A DNA stretch of 64,000 nucleotides from Fibrobacter sp. (GTDB taxonomy: Bacteria; Fibrobacterota; Fibrobacteria; Fibrobacterales; Fibrobacteraceae): NCBI GenBank assembly GCA_017475045.1, contig JAFVGH010000074.1:21357-85356 (forward strand). The letters run 5' to 3'. The number at the start of each line of letters is the position of its first letter. Within the stretch, counting starts at the first letter, position 1. Shown in pieces: positions 40,333 to 49,092 of this stretch. Both the position numbers and the translations under genes were made by a program. A model generated the notes under the pieces. It ran no database searches and was not told where the DNA came from. It saw nothing but the letters and a program-made list of their open reading frames with translations.

Positions 40333-41307
40333 CTAGAGTGGGGTCTTGCTTTTTTCACCGGCAATTTCGCGGACCAGTTTCGGTACAAGATAGCCGGGTA
40401 ACTTGGTGCGGACTTTTGCAATCAGGGCACGGGCCGTGTCGTCGTCCACTTCAAAATGGGCTACACCGTTGGCATGGTCCAATTGGTGTAGGTAGTAGGG
40501 GAGTACACCCTGCGAGAAAAGCTTGCGACAGAGAGTAGTTAATTTGTCTATGCTGTCGTTTACGCCTTTCAAAAGGACGCCCTGGTTGAGTAAAGTCCAA
40601 CCGCTGAACTTCAGTTGGGCAAATAGGGTTGCAGACTCGCTGTCCAGTTCATCAGCATGGTTTACATGCGACACGAGGACGCTGTTAAAGCGGGCTGGGA
40701 GTTCTCGTAGCAGTTCAAAATGCTGCATTACAAGGTCCGGGCGCATTATGGGGAGTCGCGTATGAATGCGTAGTGTGGTGACCGAGGGGTGCATGGCGAT
40801 GGATTCCACAAGTTCGCGGAAGTCGCCCGGGCTTAAGGTAAGCGGATCTCCGCCAGAAAGGATCACTTCCCACACATCGGTATGGGTATCCAACCAGTCA
40901 CTGACCTGCCTTGCCACGTCTGGAATATTTTGGAAGGGGTAGTTCTTGCGGAAGCAGAAACGGCAACGGACACCACAGGTGGCGGTCGAGACTATGAGGG
41001 CGCGCTGGTCGTATTTCTGGATGACGCAGTCGGATTTTCCTGCGGGCAGGTCGCCTACGGGATCGTCTACAAAGCCATCCACCTTCTTGAGCTCGTCTTT
41101 GGTTGGCAAAATTTCGCGCAATAGGGCTGTGGGGTCGCTCGCCTTCTTGATTAAATCGGCATAGTGTCTCGAGCACAGGAACGGAAACTTGGGTGTGGGG
41201 TCTAGGTCCGCAAGTGCATCTGATTTCGCGAAGTTGACCGCAAAATCCTTTTCCAAATAGTCTAAAAAGTCCGAAATTTGTGTGAAAACAGTCCTAGAGT
41301 TTTCCAT
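40333..41307 (-). CDS. epmB: EF-P lysine 2,3-aminomutase (EpmB), radical SAM
   Basis: 324 aa, shorter than catabolic lysine 2,3-aminomutases (about 415). Radical SAM cluster Cys in STATCGVRCRFCFRKNYPFQ; WEVILSGGDPLTLSPGDF and LRIHTRLPIMRPDL are typical KamA/EpmB motifs, and PYYLHQLDHANGVAHFEV binds PLP partners (the PLP Lys is in the C-terminal part). It makes (R)-beta-lysine for EF-P. The assignment to EpmB rests on size and on the divergent efp gene 40 bp away. The EpmA ligase is not in this window. The ATG overlaps a TATATA sequence, so the promoter is not clear. Confidence 0.88.
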   Translation of the reverse strand: MENSRTVFTQISDFLDYLEKDFAVNFAKSDALADLDPTPKFPFLCSRHYADLIKKASDPTALLREILPTKDELKKVDGFVDDPVGDLPAGKSDCVIQKYDQRALIVSTATCGVRCRFCFRKNYPFQNIPDVARQVSDWLDTHTDVWEVILSGGDPLTLSPGDFRELVESIAMHPSVTTLRIHTRLPIMRPDLVMQHFELLRELPARFNSVLVSHVNHADELDSESATLFAQLKFSGWTLLNQGVLLKGVNDSIDKLTTLCRKLFSQGVLPYYLHQLDHANGVAHFEVDDDTARALIAKVRTKLPGYLVPKLVREIAGEKSKTPL

Positions 41308-41309
41308 TA

Positions 41310-41315
41310 TATACT
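41310..41315 (+). promoter_or_regulatory. Candidate -10 box of efp
   Basis: TATACT, 32 nt before the efp ATG, leaving a short leader that contains AGAGG. Confidence 0.4.
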
Positions 41316-41347
41316 AAATTTAGCTTCAAAATCAACAAGAGGATAAT

Positions 41348-41932
41348 ATGGGTACTGTAAGCACCAACGAATTCCGCAAGAAACTTAAGATTATGGTTGA
41401 TGGTCAGCCGTACGAAATCATCGAAAACCAGTTTGTGAAGCCGGGTAAGGGTCAGGCCTTTAACCGCGTTCGCATCAAGAACCTGGTGACTGGCCGCACC
41501 CTGGAACGCACCTGGAAGAGTGGCGATACGGTTGAAGAAGCCGACGTGACCTTCACTGAAATGACTTATCTCTACAACGACGGTTCTACTTGGTTCTTCC
41601 TGGATAACGATTCCCAGGAAACCATGGAAATTCCGAAGGAATCTCTCAACGGCTGCGAAGTGTGGCTGCTTGACGGCGCTACCGTCGAAGTGACCTGGTG
41701 GAAGGATCCGAAGAGCGGTTCTACGCTCCCCATCGAAGTTATCCCGCCCACCTTTGTGGACCTGATGATCGTGGAAGCTCCTCCTGCAGTGCAGGGCAAC
41801 ACCAGCGGTAACGTGATGCGCGAAGCTATCCTCGAGACCGGTGCCAAGGTGATGATCCCGCTGTTCATCGAGAACAACACCAAGATCCGCGTGGACACCC
41901 GCGACGGTTCTTACCTCGAACGCGCAAAATAA
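41348..41932 (+). CDS. efp: Elongation factor P
   Basis: 194 aa (E. coli 188). Rescues ribosomes at polyproline stretches. The tip loop reads KPGKGQAFNRVRIKNLVTGR with the modified residue Lys34 in the same position as in E. coli, where it is beta-lysylated; this fits the neighbouring epmB gene. The three beta-barrel domains are complete, ending TKIRVDTRDGSYLERAK. AGAGG lies 7 nt before the ATG. A 7-bp hairpin (41951-41968) follows the stop but lacks a T-run. Confidence 0.95.
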   Translation: MGTVSTNEFRKKLKIMVDGQPYEIIENQFVKPGKGQAFNRVRIKNLVTGRTLERTWKSGDTVEEADVTFTEMTYLYNDGSTWFFLDNDSQETMEIPKESLNGCEVWLLDGATVEVTWWKDPKSGSTLPIEVIPPTFVDLMIVEAPPAVQGNTSGNVMREAILETGAKVMIPLFIENNTKIRVDTRDGSYLERAK

Positions 41933-42036
41933 GACCGTTCGTGCTAAAAGCCGGAGAGAATTCTCCGGTCTGCGCTCACTCTCGCAACCACGCCTCGTTA
42001 ATACGAGGCGCTTGTTGTTCACGGAAAAACTGCTTG

Positions 42037-43011
42037 TTATTTGAGGGCCTTTCTGAAGACCCGGGCGACTTCGTCCGGGTTGTCGCTTTTTAGCCAGCTG
42101 AGGGTCTCTGTACCTCGGTAACTCCAGGCGAAGATATTGTCGATTCCTGCTTTGCGACTTTCGGAAACGGCGATGGCCAGGTCGTTCTCGCGGCCTGCTT
42201 CAATTTGGTAAGCCTTGATCCACATCTGCACGGCCTTGCCGTACTTGGTGGCAACGTCAACCAGCTTGCGTGCCGTCTCGGCGTATTTTTCACGGACCCA
42301 TTCTTCAGTGGCGCCCCGTTCCCAGTAGGGATCGGATGCGACCTCGTCGACGCTTTCAAGACTTGCTACCCGGCCCCAATCGTCGAGACCTGCGGGGAAC
42401 CAGGGCGGCAGCATGCAGACGCAGTTGCGCTTCCCGCGGGCATGGACATCGGCCGTCATTTCTTTCAGGAAATCGATGAGAGAATCCTCGCGGAATTTCT
42501 TCACATCGTCGGTAAGCTCCGTGGGCATCTCGTAGCCGAAACGGTCCTTGAAGAGGGCGCGGCATTTTTCGCAGCGGCAACTCCAGTTCTGGAGTCCGCC
42601 TTTTTCGAAGTAGAAATGAGGTTCGTCCCAGAAGATGGTGCTTACTTTGGTTGCACAGACGGATTCAATCCACTTGTGCATGTAGGCTCGGAACTCCGGA
42701 TGGTTGGGGCAGGCCGCCACCTTTGGCTTGCCATCTAGGGCTACCTGGCACATATCGTGGTTCCTGGCGGTGAGCTCGGAGTAGGCTTCTCCGCCGAATA
42801 CGCGGCCTACACCCCAGGGGTTCACGTAGACGGTCAGACCGAGGTCCGCGGAACGGTCTACGATTTCTTTCATGGTGCCGTAGTAATACTGTTGGTCTTC
42901 TTCGCTCCAGGTGTGGAGCACGGCGTTGAATCCGGCTGCCTTGATGTCTTGCATGTCGGCAAGAACGTGCTTAGGGGAGCGGACGCCGAAATAGCTTACG
43001 CCCTTAATCAT
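42037..43011 (-). CDS. Hypothetical glycosidase-like TIM-barrel protein
   Basis: 324 aa from ATG 43009-43011, which overlaps the stop of the upstream gene (ATGA). No signal peptide, so cytosolic. The order of beta-strand motifs looks like a TIM barrel of putative glycoside hydrolases: GVSYFGVRSPKHVLADMQDI, FNAVLHTWSEED, LTVYVNPWGVGRVFGGEAY, TIFWDEPHFYFEKGG with possible catalytic Asp-Glu, and NIFAWSYRGTETLSWLK. A WSCRCEKCRALF cysteine cluster resembles a metal or structural site found in similar uncharacterised barrels. Substrate unknown. Confidence 0.65.
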   Translation of the reverse strand: MIKGVSYFGVRSPKHVLADMQDIKAAGFNAVLHTWSEEDQQYYYGTMKEIVDRSADLGLTVYVNPWGVGRVFGGEAYSELTARNHDMCQVALDGKPKVAACPNHPEFRAYMHKWIESVCATKVSTIFWDEPHFYFEKGGLQNWSCRCEKCRALFKDRFGYEMPTELTDDVKKFREDSLIDFLKEMTADVHARGKRNCVCMLPPWFPAGLDDWGRVASLESVDEVASDPYWERGATEEWVREKYAETARKLVDVATKYGKAVQMWIKAYQIEAGRENDLAIAVSESRKAGIDNIFAWSYRGTETLSWLKSDNPDEVARVFRKALK

Positions 43012-43427
43012 GTGTTTGCCCACTGGGGCGTAGGAGTCTTCCGCAACACCTGGTCCAGGGTCTCGCGCCATTCATCTTCGGTAAGGGGCCGGCGGATCCA
43101 GTACAGGCTGTCGTCCTCTTTTTCGATGGGCATGGTGTCGGGAACAATTTCCACGATCCAGGACTCGGGGATGCTGTTGTGGAGCCTCTTGCTGAAGGCG
43201 ATGTTCATATCGGTGGGCCTGTCGGCGTGATCAAAGATGATAAGCGCCGGAGAATCCCCCGTGATGAGAGCCGTTTCCAGGATGTTCACCGCTTCTTCGA
43301 TGGTGTTGCAGGTGTACATGGTGGAATCTTCGGCCATGTCGTTCTCCAGAAGCCAGCGGAGAGTCCACTGGCTCAGGCGGTCTAAGCTGCCCGGTGAAGA
43401 AGGGGCTATGAAGAATATGTGTCCCAC
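43008..43427 (-). CDS. Hypothetical protein with receiver-like fold (139 aa)
   Basis: GTG start at 43425-43427 with TATACT 7 nt upstream, a further leaderless candidate. The chain alternates strands and helices as in a response-regulator receiver: HIFFIAPSSPGSLDRLSQ, ALIIFDHADRPTDMN where the acceptor Asp would be, and YWIRRPLTEDEWRETLDQVL in place of the Lys-Pro switch. It lacks the acidic pair and is at best a pseudo-receiver. Coupled to the barrel protein by an ATGA overlap, so the two probably act together. Nothing more can be assigned. Confidence 0.65.
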   Translation of the reverse strand: MGHIFFIAPSSPGSLDRLSQWTLRWLLENDMAEDSTMYTCNTIEEAVNILETALITGDSPALIIFDHADRPTDMNIAFSKRLHNSIPESWIVEIVPDTMPIEKEDDSLYWIRRPLTEDEWRETLDQVLRKTPTPQWANT

Positions 43428-43434
43428 GGGCTAA

Positions 43435-43440
43435 AGTATA
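43435..43440 (-). promoter_or_regulatory. Candidate -10 box for a leaderless mRNA with GTG start
   Basis: Minus strand TATACT, 7 nt, then GTG 43425-43427. Confidence 0.45.
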
Positions 43441-43548
43441 GAAAGTTTGAAACCCGTTTTTTAGGGGCTAAAAGGCCTAATTTAGAGAGAAATCTATTAT
43501 TTTTGAGATAGGAAAAGTCTATCAAACATTAATCAACAATTAACGCAC

Positions 43549-44526
43549 ATGTTTCCCGACCTTGGCGAATTTAGATTGATAAGCGGCATCCTGGAAAAGT
43601 CACTGGACTTGAAGGCCGCTCCCCCGAAGTTCAGGGATTGGCTCCCTGTAGGGGACGATGCTGCCGAGTTTGACGGCTGGCTTGCCACCAAGGACTTGTC
43701 TGTGGAGAACGTTCATTTCCGTATGGACTGGTCTACGCCGGAACAGGCTGTGGAAAAGCATATCGTTTCCAATGTGTCGGACATTTCGGCTATGGGAGGC
43801 AGGCCCCGCCTGGCCCTGTTTGGCCTGTGTGTTGGGAAAAGCTGGAGCGACGAAACGGTGCGACGTGTATCGCTTGCTGTGGCGGAAGGCTTTGCCAAAA
43901 GGAACATTGCCCTTATCGGGGGCGATACCGTCTCAGGTGAGGTGGGGATGTTCTCTACGACTCTCATCGGAGAGCAGGTGGCGCCTACGCGCCTGCTTCG
44001 GAGCGGAGCGAAGCCAGGGGACCGGCTGTTTGTTTCGGGAACACTGGGCCGCTCCGCTGCGGGACTCTGGCTTCTGCAGAACCGTCCGGCCGGATATGAG
44101 GATTTTGACGACTTGATTCGGTACCACCTGTGTCCTGATATTCGGGAAAGCATGGGGGCTGAACTGGCCACTACGGGTGTATGCCGTGCTGCTCTGGACA
44201 TCAGTGACGGCCTGTCTTCGGAACTGAACCACCTCTCCCTATCTTCGGGGGTGTCGCTGGAGGTGCTTGGGGACAAAATTCCCGTTGATGGCCGCGTTTT
44301 GGAGATGTGCCGCCGATATGGCCTGAATCCTATGGATTTTGCGATGGATGGCGGGGAAGAATACGTGCTTTTGTTTACCGTTTCTGTCAAAAATGATATA
44401 TTTTCAATAAAAGGTTTCCCCGATGGGGTATACGAGATTGGCTCGGTCAAGGAAGGCACCGGCGTCTATATGCTCGCGGAGGGTGAAAAAAAGATTGTTA
44501 AAGCTCAGGCTTGGTCGCATTTATGA
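43549..44526 (+). CDS. thiL: Thiamine-monophosphate kinase
   Basis: 325 aa. Phosphorylates thiamine phosphate to the active diphosphate. Motifs: GEFRLISGIL, PVGDDAAEF, TKDLSVENVHFRMDWSTPEQ, VSDISAMGGRPRLAL, IALIGGDTVSGEVGMFSTTL, ALDISDGLSSELNHL and FAMDGGEEYVLLF; all metal and ATP residues appear in place. Its TGA overlaps the ATG of the pilB-type gene, an unusual partner. The ATG has no clear ribosome site. Confidence 0.93.
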   Translation: MFPDLGEFRLISGILEKSLDLKAAPPKFRDWLPVGDDAAEFDGWLATKDLSVENVHFRMDWSTPEQAVEKHIVSNVSDISAMGGRPRLALFGLCVGKSWSDETVRRVSLAVAEGFAKRNIALIGGDTVSGEVGMFSTTLIGEQVAPTRLLRSGAKPGDRLFVSGTLGRSAAGLWLLQNRPAGYEDFDDLIRYHLCPDIRESMGAELATTGVCRAALDISDGLSSELNHLSLSSGVSLEVLGDKIPVDGRVLEMCRRYGLNPMDFAMDGGEEYVLLFTVSVKNDIFSIKGFPDGVYEIGSVKEGTGVYMLAEGEKKIVKAQAWSHL

Positions 44527-46460
44527 TTAGTAACGTGAAAATGAACCTAGGGCAGTTGTTGATTCGCCAGGGCGTTCTGGACGAAGACCAGCTGGCTCAC
44601 GCTACCTCGGAACACAAGCGTACGGGAATCCCCCTGGCGAAGATTCTCATTCGTTTGGGCATGGTCAGCGAAGATACCCTCACGAGCATTTTGGGTGTGC
44701 AGATGCAGTCTACCACCAAGATGCGTATCGGTGAGATGTTGCTCGCCCAGAAGTACATTACCCAGGAACAGCTGGACCAGGCTCTGGAAGAGCAGAAGAA
44801 GACCGGCAAGCGTCTGGGTCGTACCCTGGTGGACCTGAAGTTCATGCCTGAGGAACGCTTGGTGGAAATTCTTTCCAAGCAGTTTGAAGTTCCCTATGTA
44901 AAGCTTGAAAATTTTACCCTGGACCCGGAGGCCTATACTTATCTGCCCGAAGACCTGTGCAGGACTTATAAGGTTGTGCCCCTGTTCATTTCCAAGGGAG
45001 AAGATGACCGCCGTGTCGTGCGTGAAGCCATGACCATCGCGATGACTGACCCCACCAACATGCGTGTGATCAATATCGTGAAGTTCAAGGTGAAGATGGA
45101 GGTGGACATTGTCATGGCCTCCGACGCCGACGTGGTGAAGACCATCGACCGCGTGTTTGCTGGCCATGGATCTACCAATGAAGAATCCCTGGCAGAACTT
45201 ATCGGCGAGTCTAAGGATGGCGAAGAACTGGAGACCGTGGAACGCGGTCAGGGTGCAAACGATGAACCGGAACTGACCGACGAAGAAGGTCGTGCGGTGG
45301 TGAAGATCGTGACCACGCTGATCCACGAAGCTATCGCCCGTCACGCTTCCGATATTCACCTGGAACCCCAGGAAACCTTCCTGAAGCTCCGTTACCGTAT
45401 CGATGGTGACCTGCAGGTGATGTCTCCGATTCCAGCACGTCTGATGCCCCAGATTCTTTCGCGTATTAAGCTTCTTTCCAAGATGGACATCGCCGAAAAG
45501 CGTAAGCCCTTGGATGGTCGTTTTACGGTGCGTTACAAGGGTGCCGAAGTTGACCTTCGTGTGAGCTCATTCCCGATTTCGCTTCGTAAGCGCGGTGTCT
45601 GCGAAAAGATCGTTATGCGTATCTTGGACCCGAACTCGGGTCAGTTCCCGCTGAAGGACATGGGCTTTGACCCCCGTGTGCTCAAACAGTTCATCGACGC
45701 GATTAACGCTCCTAACGGCATTGTGCTTGTGACCGGTCCTACGGGTTCCGGTAAGTCTACCACGCTTTACGCTTCTATTCGAGAAATTTTGGATTCTACG
45801 ATTAACATCTCTACGATGGAAGACCCTGTGGAATTGAATATTGATGGTGTGAACCAGGGACAGATCAACAATGCCGCAGGCTTTACCTTTGCGGCGGGCA
45901 TTCGCGCCTTGCTTCGTCAAGACCCGGACGTGATTATGATCGGTGAAATGCGTGACCAGGAGACGTCGTCCATGGCTATCGAAGCTGCTTTGACGGGTCA
46001 CTTGGTCTTCAGTACGCTCCATACCAACGATGCTGCCGGTGCATTCCCTCGTTTGTTGGAAATGGGTCTGGAACCCTTCCTGGTGTCTACCGCTATCAAG
46101 GGCGTGTTGGCACAGCGTCTTGTGCGCCGCATCTGTAAGTATTGTAAGGAACCTGTCGAAATTTCCCCGTCTCTGCGCGAGGAACTGAATCTGTCTCCCG
46201 ACATGCAGTTCTATCATGGCAAGGGCTGTGAAAAGTGCGAAGGCTCTGGCTACAAGGGTCGTTGCGGTATTTACGAATTCCTGGTTCCCAACGAGACTGT
46301 GCGTAACCTGATCATCAAGCGTTCTTCGGGTGACGTGATTAAGCGTGCCGCTATCCAGGAATGCGGCATGATTACGCTCCGTATGGATGGTATCCAGAAG
46401 GCTTTGGACGGACACACGACCTTGGAACAGGCTGTGGGTGCGTCCGCTGCTGACGATTAA
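44523..46460 (+). CDS. pilB: GspE/PilB-type secretion or type IV pilus assembly ATPase
   Basis: 645 aa from ATG 44523 (ATGA overlap with thiL); ATG 44541 is an alternative. Two MshEN-type segments lie at the start (LGQLLIRQGVLDEDQLAHAT and IGEMLLAQKYITQEQLDQAL), a module that can bind c-di-GMP, followed by the central and C-terminal ATPase domains. Walker A GPTGSGKSTTLY with Lys411; Asp box STMEDPVELNIDGVNQGQIN; Walker B DPDVIMIGEMRD; His box TGHLVFSTLHTNDAAGAFPR; zinc site CKYCKEPVE and CEKCEGSGYKGR. No other pilus or secretion genes are here. Subtype PilB versus GspE is uncertain. Confidence 0.88.
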   Translation: MISNVKMNLGQLLIRQGVLDEDQLAHATSEHKRTGIPLAKILIRLGMVSEDTLTSILGVQMQSTTKMRIGEMLLAQKYITQEQLDQALEEQKKTGKRLGRTLVDLKFMPEERLVEILSKQFEVPYVKLENFTLDPEAYTYLPEDLCRTYKVVPLFISKGEDDRRVVREAMTIAMTDPTNMRVINIVKFKVKMEVDIVMASDADVVKTIDRVFAGHGSTNEESLAELIGESKDGEELETVERGQGANDEPELTDEEGRAVVKIVTTLIHEAIARHASDIHLEPQETFLKLRYRIDGDLQVMSPIPARLMPQILSRIKLLSKMDIAEKRKPLDGRFTVRYKGAEVDLRVSSFPISLRKRGVCEKIVMRILDPNSGQFPLKDMGFDPRVLKQFIDAINAPNGIVLVTGPTGSGKSTTLYASIREILDSTINISTMEDPVELNIDGVNQGQINNAAGFTFAAGIRALLRQDPDVIMIGEMRDQETSSMAIEAALTGHLVFSTLHTNDAAGAFPRLLEMGLEPFLVSTAIKGVLAQRLVRRICKYCKEPVEISPSLREELNLSPDMQFYHGKGCEKCEGSGYKGRCGIYEFLVPNETVRNLIIKRSSGDVIKRAAIQECGMITLRMDGIQKALDGHTTLEQAVGASAADD

Positions 46461-46483
46461 TTCGCCATTGTTTTCTGAAAGCT

Positions 46484-47752
46484 TTAGAGCCTTTCGCCTA
46501 TAAGGGCGAAGGGCTCTGCTTTTACGATGCGCGCCTGCAGTTTTTTACCTGCGGGAATGTCTCCGGCTAAGGCTACGGGGCGGTAGGCGTTGTTCCTTGC
46601 GATGGTGGTGCCTTCGCGGTGGCCTTGCTTTTCAGTGATCACCATGCAGGTGGAGCCAACCCACTGCTCATTATTTTCTTGGGCGATTTTTTGGAAGGCG
46701 TCAAAAAGCTGTGCGGAACGTTCGTGCTTTGCCGTGTCGGGAACGGCTTTACTATCAGGTGCGTTTGCCGATTCCATGCGGGCGGCGACGGTTCCTTCTC
46801 GAGCTACGAACCGGGTAATGTTGCAGACGGTAGGTCTAGTTTCTTTTAGCAGATCCAGGGTCTGCCTGAAGTCGTCTTCAGATTCTCCAGGGAAACCTAC
46901 AATCAGGTCCGTACTGAGCGTGAACAAGGGGAATTTTTCTAGCAGTTCCAGGGCGAAGTTTCGGTAATCCTCGACGGAGTGCTTGCGGTTCATGAGTTGC
47001 AAGACATGGTCGCTTCCGCTTTGTGCTGGAATGTGCAAGAATCGGTAGACCCGTTCGTCCTGGAAACATTCCAGCAGAGCCTCTTTATAGCCGAGAATAT
47101 GTCTCGGGTTTCCCATACCCAGACGCAGGCGGTAGTCGCCGGTCACTTTGGTAATAATCTTCTGGACAAGACACGCAAGGTTGGTGCCGGTATCAAAACC
47201 GTAGCAGGCGCAGTCCTGTCCAGTCAACTGGATTTCCAGGCAGCCGTCGTCTACAAGACGCTGGACCTGCTCCACGATAGCGCCTTCAGGAAAGCTTTTC
47301 AGCCGACCCTTTACTAGCCTTGTGGAGCAGAAGGCGCAGGCGTCTAGGCAGCCTTCCTCTATATTCACGATTCCCACGAAGGGTGATTCCCGTAGGGTAG
47401 ATGGGCTGGCGTTTAGTCCGGCCTGCAGCTGTTTCAGGTCGGTAAAGACGACTTGCGGAAATTCCTTCAAGACCGCTTCACGGAAGTCCTTGGGGGCGCA
47501 TCCCGTAATGAAGATGGGCGCCTGTGGGAATGCTGATGCTGCCCGCTGTACAAGCTTCAAGGCGGTGCTGTTCCCCTTGACGGTACAGACGTTTAGATAA
47601 AAGGCGTGGGGTGGCTCTGTCGGGAATTCAAAACTGATTTTGCAATCTGGAATTTGTGCCGACAGGGCTCGGGCAATCTTTTCCCCGTCACCGAAGTTGG
47701 CCGCACAGCCTTGGCTCATGACGGCGATGACCTTTGCTGGAGCGACACTCAT
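46484..47752 (-). CDS. mtaB: tRNA t6A37 methylthiotransferase (MtaB family)
   Basis: 422 aa from ATG 47750-47752, overlapping the SpoIID gene stop (ATGA); an upstream frame extension is antisense to other coding sequence. The UPF0004 domain carries three Cys for the auxiliary cluster (MSQGCAANFGDG, NVCTVKGNST, ITGCAPKD). The radical SAM cluster is in EEGCLDACAFCSTRLVKG, and a TRAM-like C-terminal domain ends the chain. TRLVKGRLKSFP and RFLHIPAQSGSDHVLQLMNR are MtaB/CDKAL1-like rather than MiaB- or RimO-like. It converts t6A to ms2t6A in ANN-reading tRNAs. Confidence 0.85.
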   Translation of the reverse strand: MSVAPAKVIAVMSQGCAANFGDGEKIARALSAQIPDCKISFEFPTEPPHAFYLNVCTVKGNSTALKLVQRAASAFPQAPIFITGCAPKDFREAVLKEFPQVVFTDLKQLQAGLNASPSTLRESPFVGIVNIEEGCLDACAFCSTRLVKGRLKSFPEGAIVEQVQRLVDDGCLEIQLTGQDCACYGFDTGTNLACLVQKIITKVTGDYRLRLGMGNPRHILGYKEALLECFQDERVYRFLHIPAQSGSDHVLQLMNRKHSVEDYRNFALELLEKFPLFTLSTDLIVGFPGESEDDFRQTLDLLKETRPTVCNITRFVAREGTVAARMESANAPDSKAVPDTAKHERSAQLFDAFQKIAQENNEQWVGSTCMVITEKQGHREGTTIARNNAYRPVALAGDIPAGKKLQARIVKAEPFALIGERL

Positions 47753-49083
47753 CTTTCGAACCGTTCCAGGGTGATTCCCGGATAGTAGTGGCTCAGAATT
47801 TCGATGTAGCTCTGACCCGCCTGGGCTCTGGCCCGTACGCCCATCTGGCACATGCCTACACCGTGGCCGAAGCCCTTTCCTTCTAGAATCCACTTGGTTC
47901 CGTCTTTCTTGACGGTAAAGAAACTGGAAGGTAGTATGGTTCCGTCTTTGCGGAACAGCCAGCGGACCTTGTCTCCCTGGACCTCGAATGTTTCTACGTC
48001 GGTGGTTACCGCAAGGGTCAAGATGCGCCCGCTTTTAAGCTGGTCCTTGACCGCGATGTCCTTGATCTTCTTGAAAGGAGAAACTTTGGCCTTGGAATCC
48101 TTGGCGTTCTGGACAAAGAGCTTTGTAAGGTCGTTGCTTTCAAAGGTCCGTTCCCACTTGGAGTAGCTGGATTCCCTACACCAGGGCGTTCCATCGGGGC
48201 GAAGATCCGGTTTGCTCTTGAGGTAGGGGAGGTTCGGCTTTTCCCAGGTATCCATCGTTTCGGATACGCCTCCGCAGGTGGAGTGGTAGTAGGCGGTAAT
48301 GAACTCGCCGTTGTACATCATGACTTCGCCCTTGGTCTGCTTGACAGCGGAATCGGTGAGGGCGGTTGCGCTCTGGAGGCCCTTGTAGACCTGGTCCTTT
48401 GTGTCGGCGAAAACGTCGAACCCCAGAGACTCTCTGCTGTTGTAATGCTTGTAGGCGTAGGTCCGTGCGGCGACGGCCTGGGCCTTTAACGCTTCGAACC
48501 GGCTGCTGTCCAGCTGGCCGATTTCGTAGGGAATCACGCCCCGCAGATAGTCTTCCATGTCTACCGTGTTGATGGCGTTGATCTTTCCGTTGCTGTAGGA
48601 GAGGGTGAAGAATCCCGGATAGCAAGAAGTGGCAAGCTGTTTTTTGGTAGGGGCGATGGAGACGCACTTGCCGTCGTCGATATCTTTGCTTACGGTGGTG
48701 AAGGCGTTGTCCTTGCCTTGGAATTTCAGTTCTTTGCCCTTGACGGTAATCTGGATGGTCTCGCCGTCCTTTTGCAGGTAGAGTTCCTTGACTCCCGTAT
48801 AGACTCCGACTTTAAGGGGCCTGTTCAGGTTCTGGGGAATCTTTTCGGCCTGAACCTTTGCCAGAGTGTCACCGGAAGGAGTGACCTTCGGGGCAACGCT
48901 GGAAAATTCGATGGGCTTGAAGTTGACAGGCCCGATATCGTCCGTGGTATCCGTGGCCTCAACAGTCTTTACTTGTGGTTCGACTTTCTTTGCCACAGGT
49001 GCTGGCATATCCGGCAGCTCGAAATCTTCTGCGCTTGCCGTTATGATAAGGGCCAAAACGAAAAGAAAACAACGGGGCTGCAC
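47749..49083 (-). CDS. SpoIID/LytB domain exported protein
   Basis: 444 aa; GTG start at 49081-49083, 9 nt after def. Signal peptide ending ITASAEDF. A Pro/Thr-rich stretch covers residues 25-85. The SpoIID domain follows: VDMEDYLRGVIPYEIG, LKAQAVAARTYAYKHYNS, FITAYYHSTCGGVSETMDTW and, near the end, GKGFGHGVGMCQMGVRARAQ. In Bacillus SpoIID is a lytic transglycosylase for denuded glycans; in Gram-negative lineages such proteins are thought to act on the cell wall at division. Coupled to mtaB and close to def and yajC. Confidence 0.88.
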   Translation of the reverse strand: MQPRCFLFVLALIITASAEDFELPDMPAPVAKKVEPQVKTVEATDTTDDIGPVNFKPIEFSSVAPKVTPSGDTLAKVQAEKIPQNLNRPLKVGVYTGVKELYLQKDGETIQITVKGKELKFQGKDNAFTTVSKDIDDGKCVSIAPTKKQLATSCYPGFFTLSYSNGKINAINTVDMEDYLRGVIPYEIGQLDSSRFEALKAQAVAARTYAYKHYNSRESLGFDVFADTKDQVYKGLQSATALTDSAVKQTKGEVMMYNGEFITAYYHSTCGGVSETMDTWEKPNLPYLKSKPDLRPDGTPWCRESSYSKWERTFESNDLTKLFVQNAKDSKAKVSPFKKIKDIAVKDQLKSGRILTLAVTTDVETFEVQGDKVRWLFRKDGTILPSSFFTVKKDGTKWILEGKGFGHGVGMCQMGVRARAQAGQSYIEILSHYYPGITLERFER

Positions 49084-49092
49084 GGCTTCGCG

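Noticed and set aside
41951..42010. Hairpins after efp (CCGGAGA/TCTCCGG and GCCTCGT/ACGAGGC) as terminators
   Set aside because: Stems are good but no T-run follows on either strand; recorded as unproven.
47753..47893. N-terminal extension of the MtaB protein upstream of 47752
   Set aside because: It lies within the SpoIID gene in another frame; the ATGA-coupled start at 47752 gives the family N-terminus.
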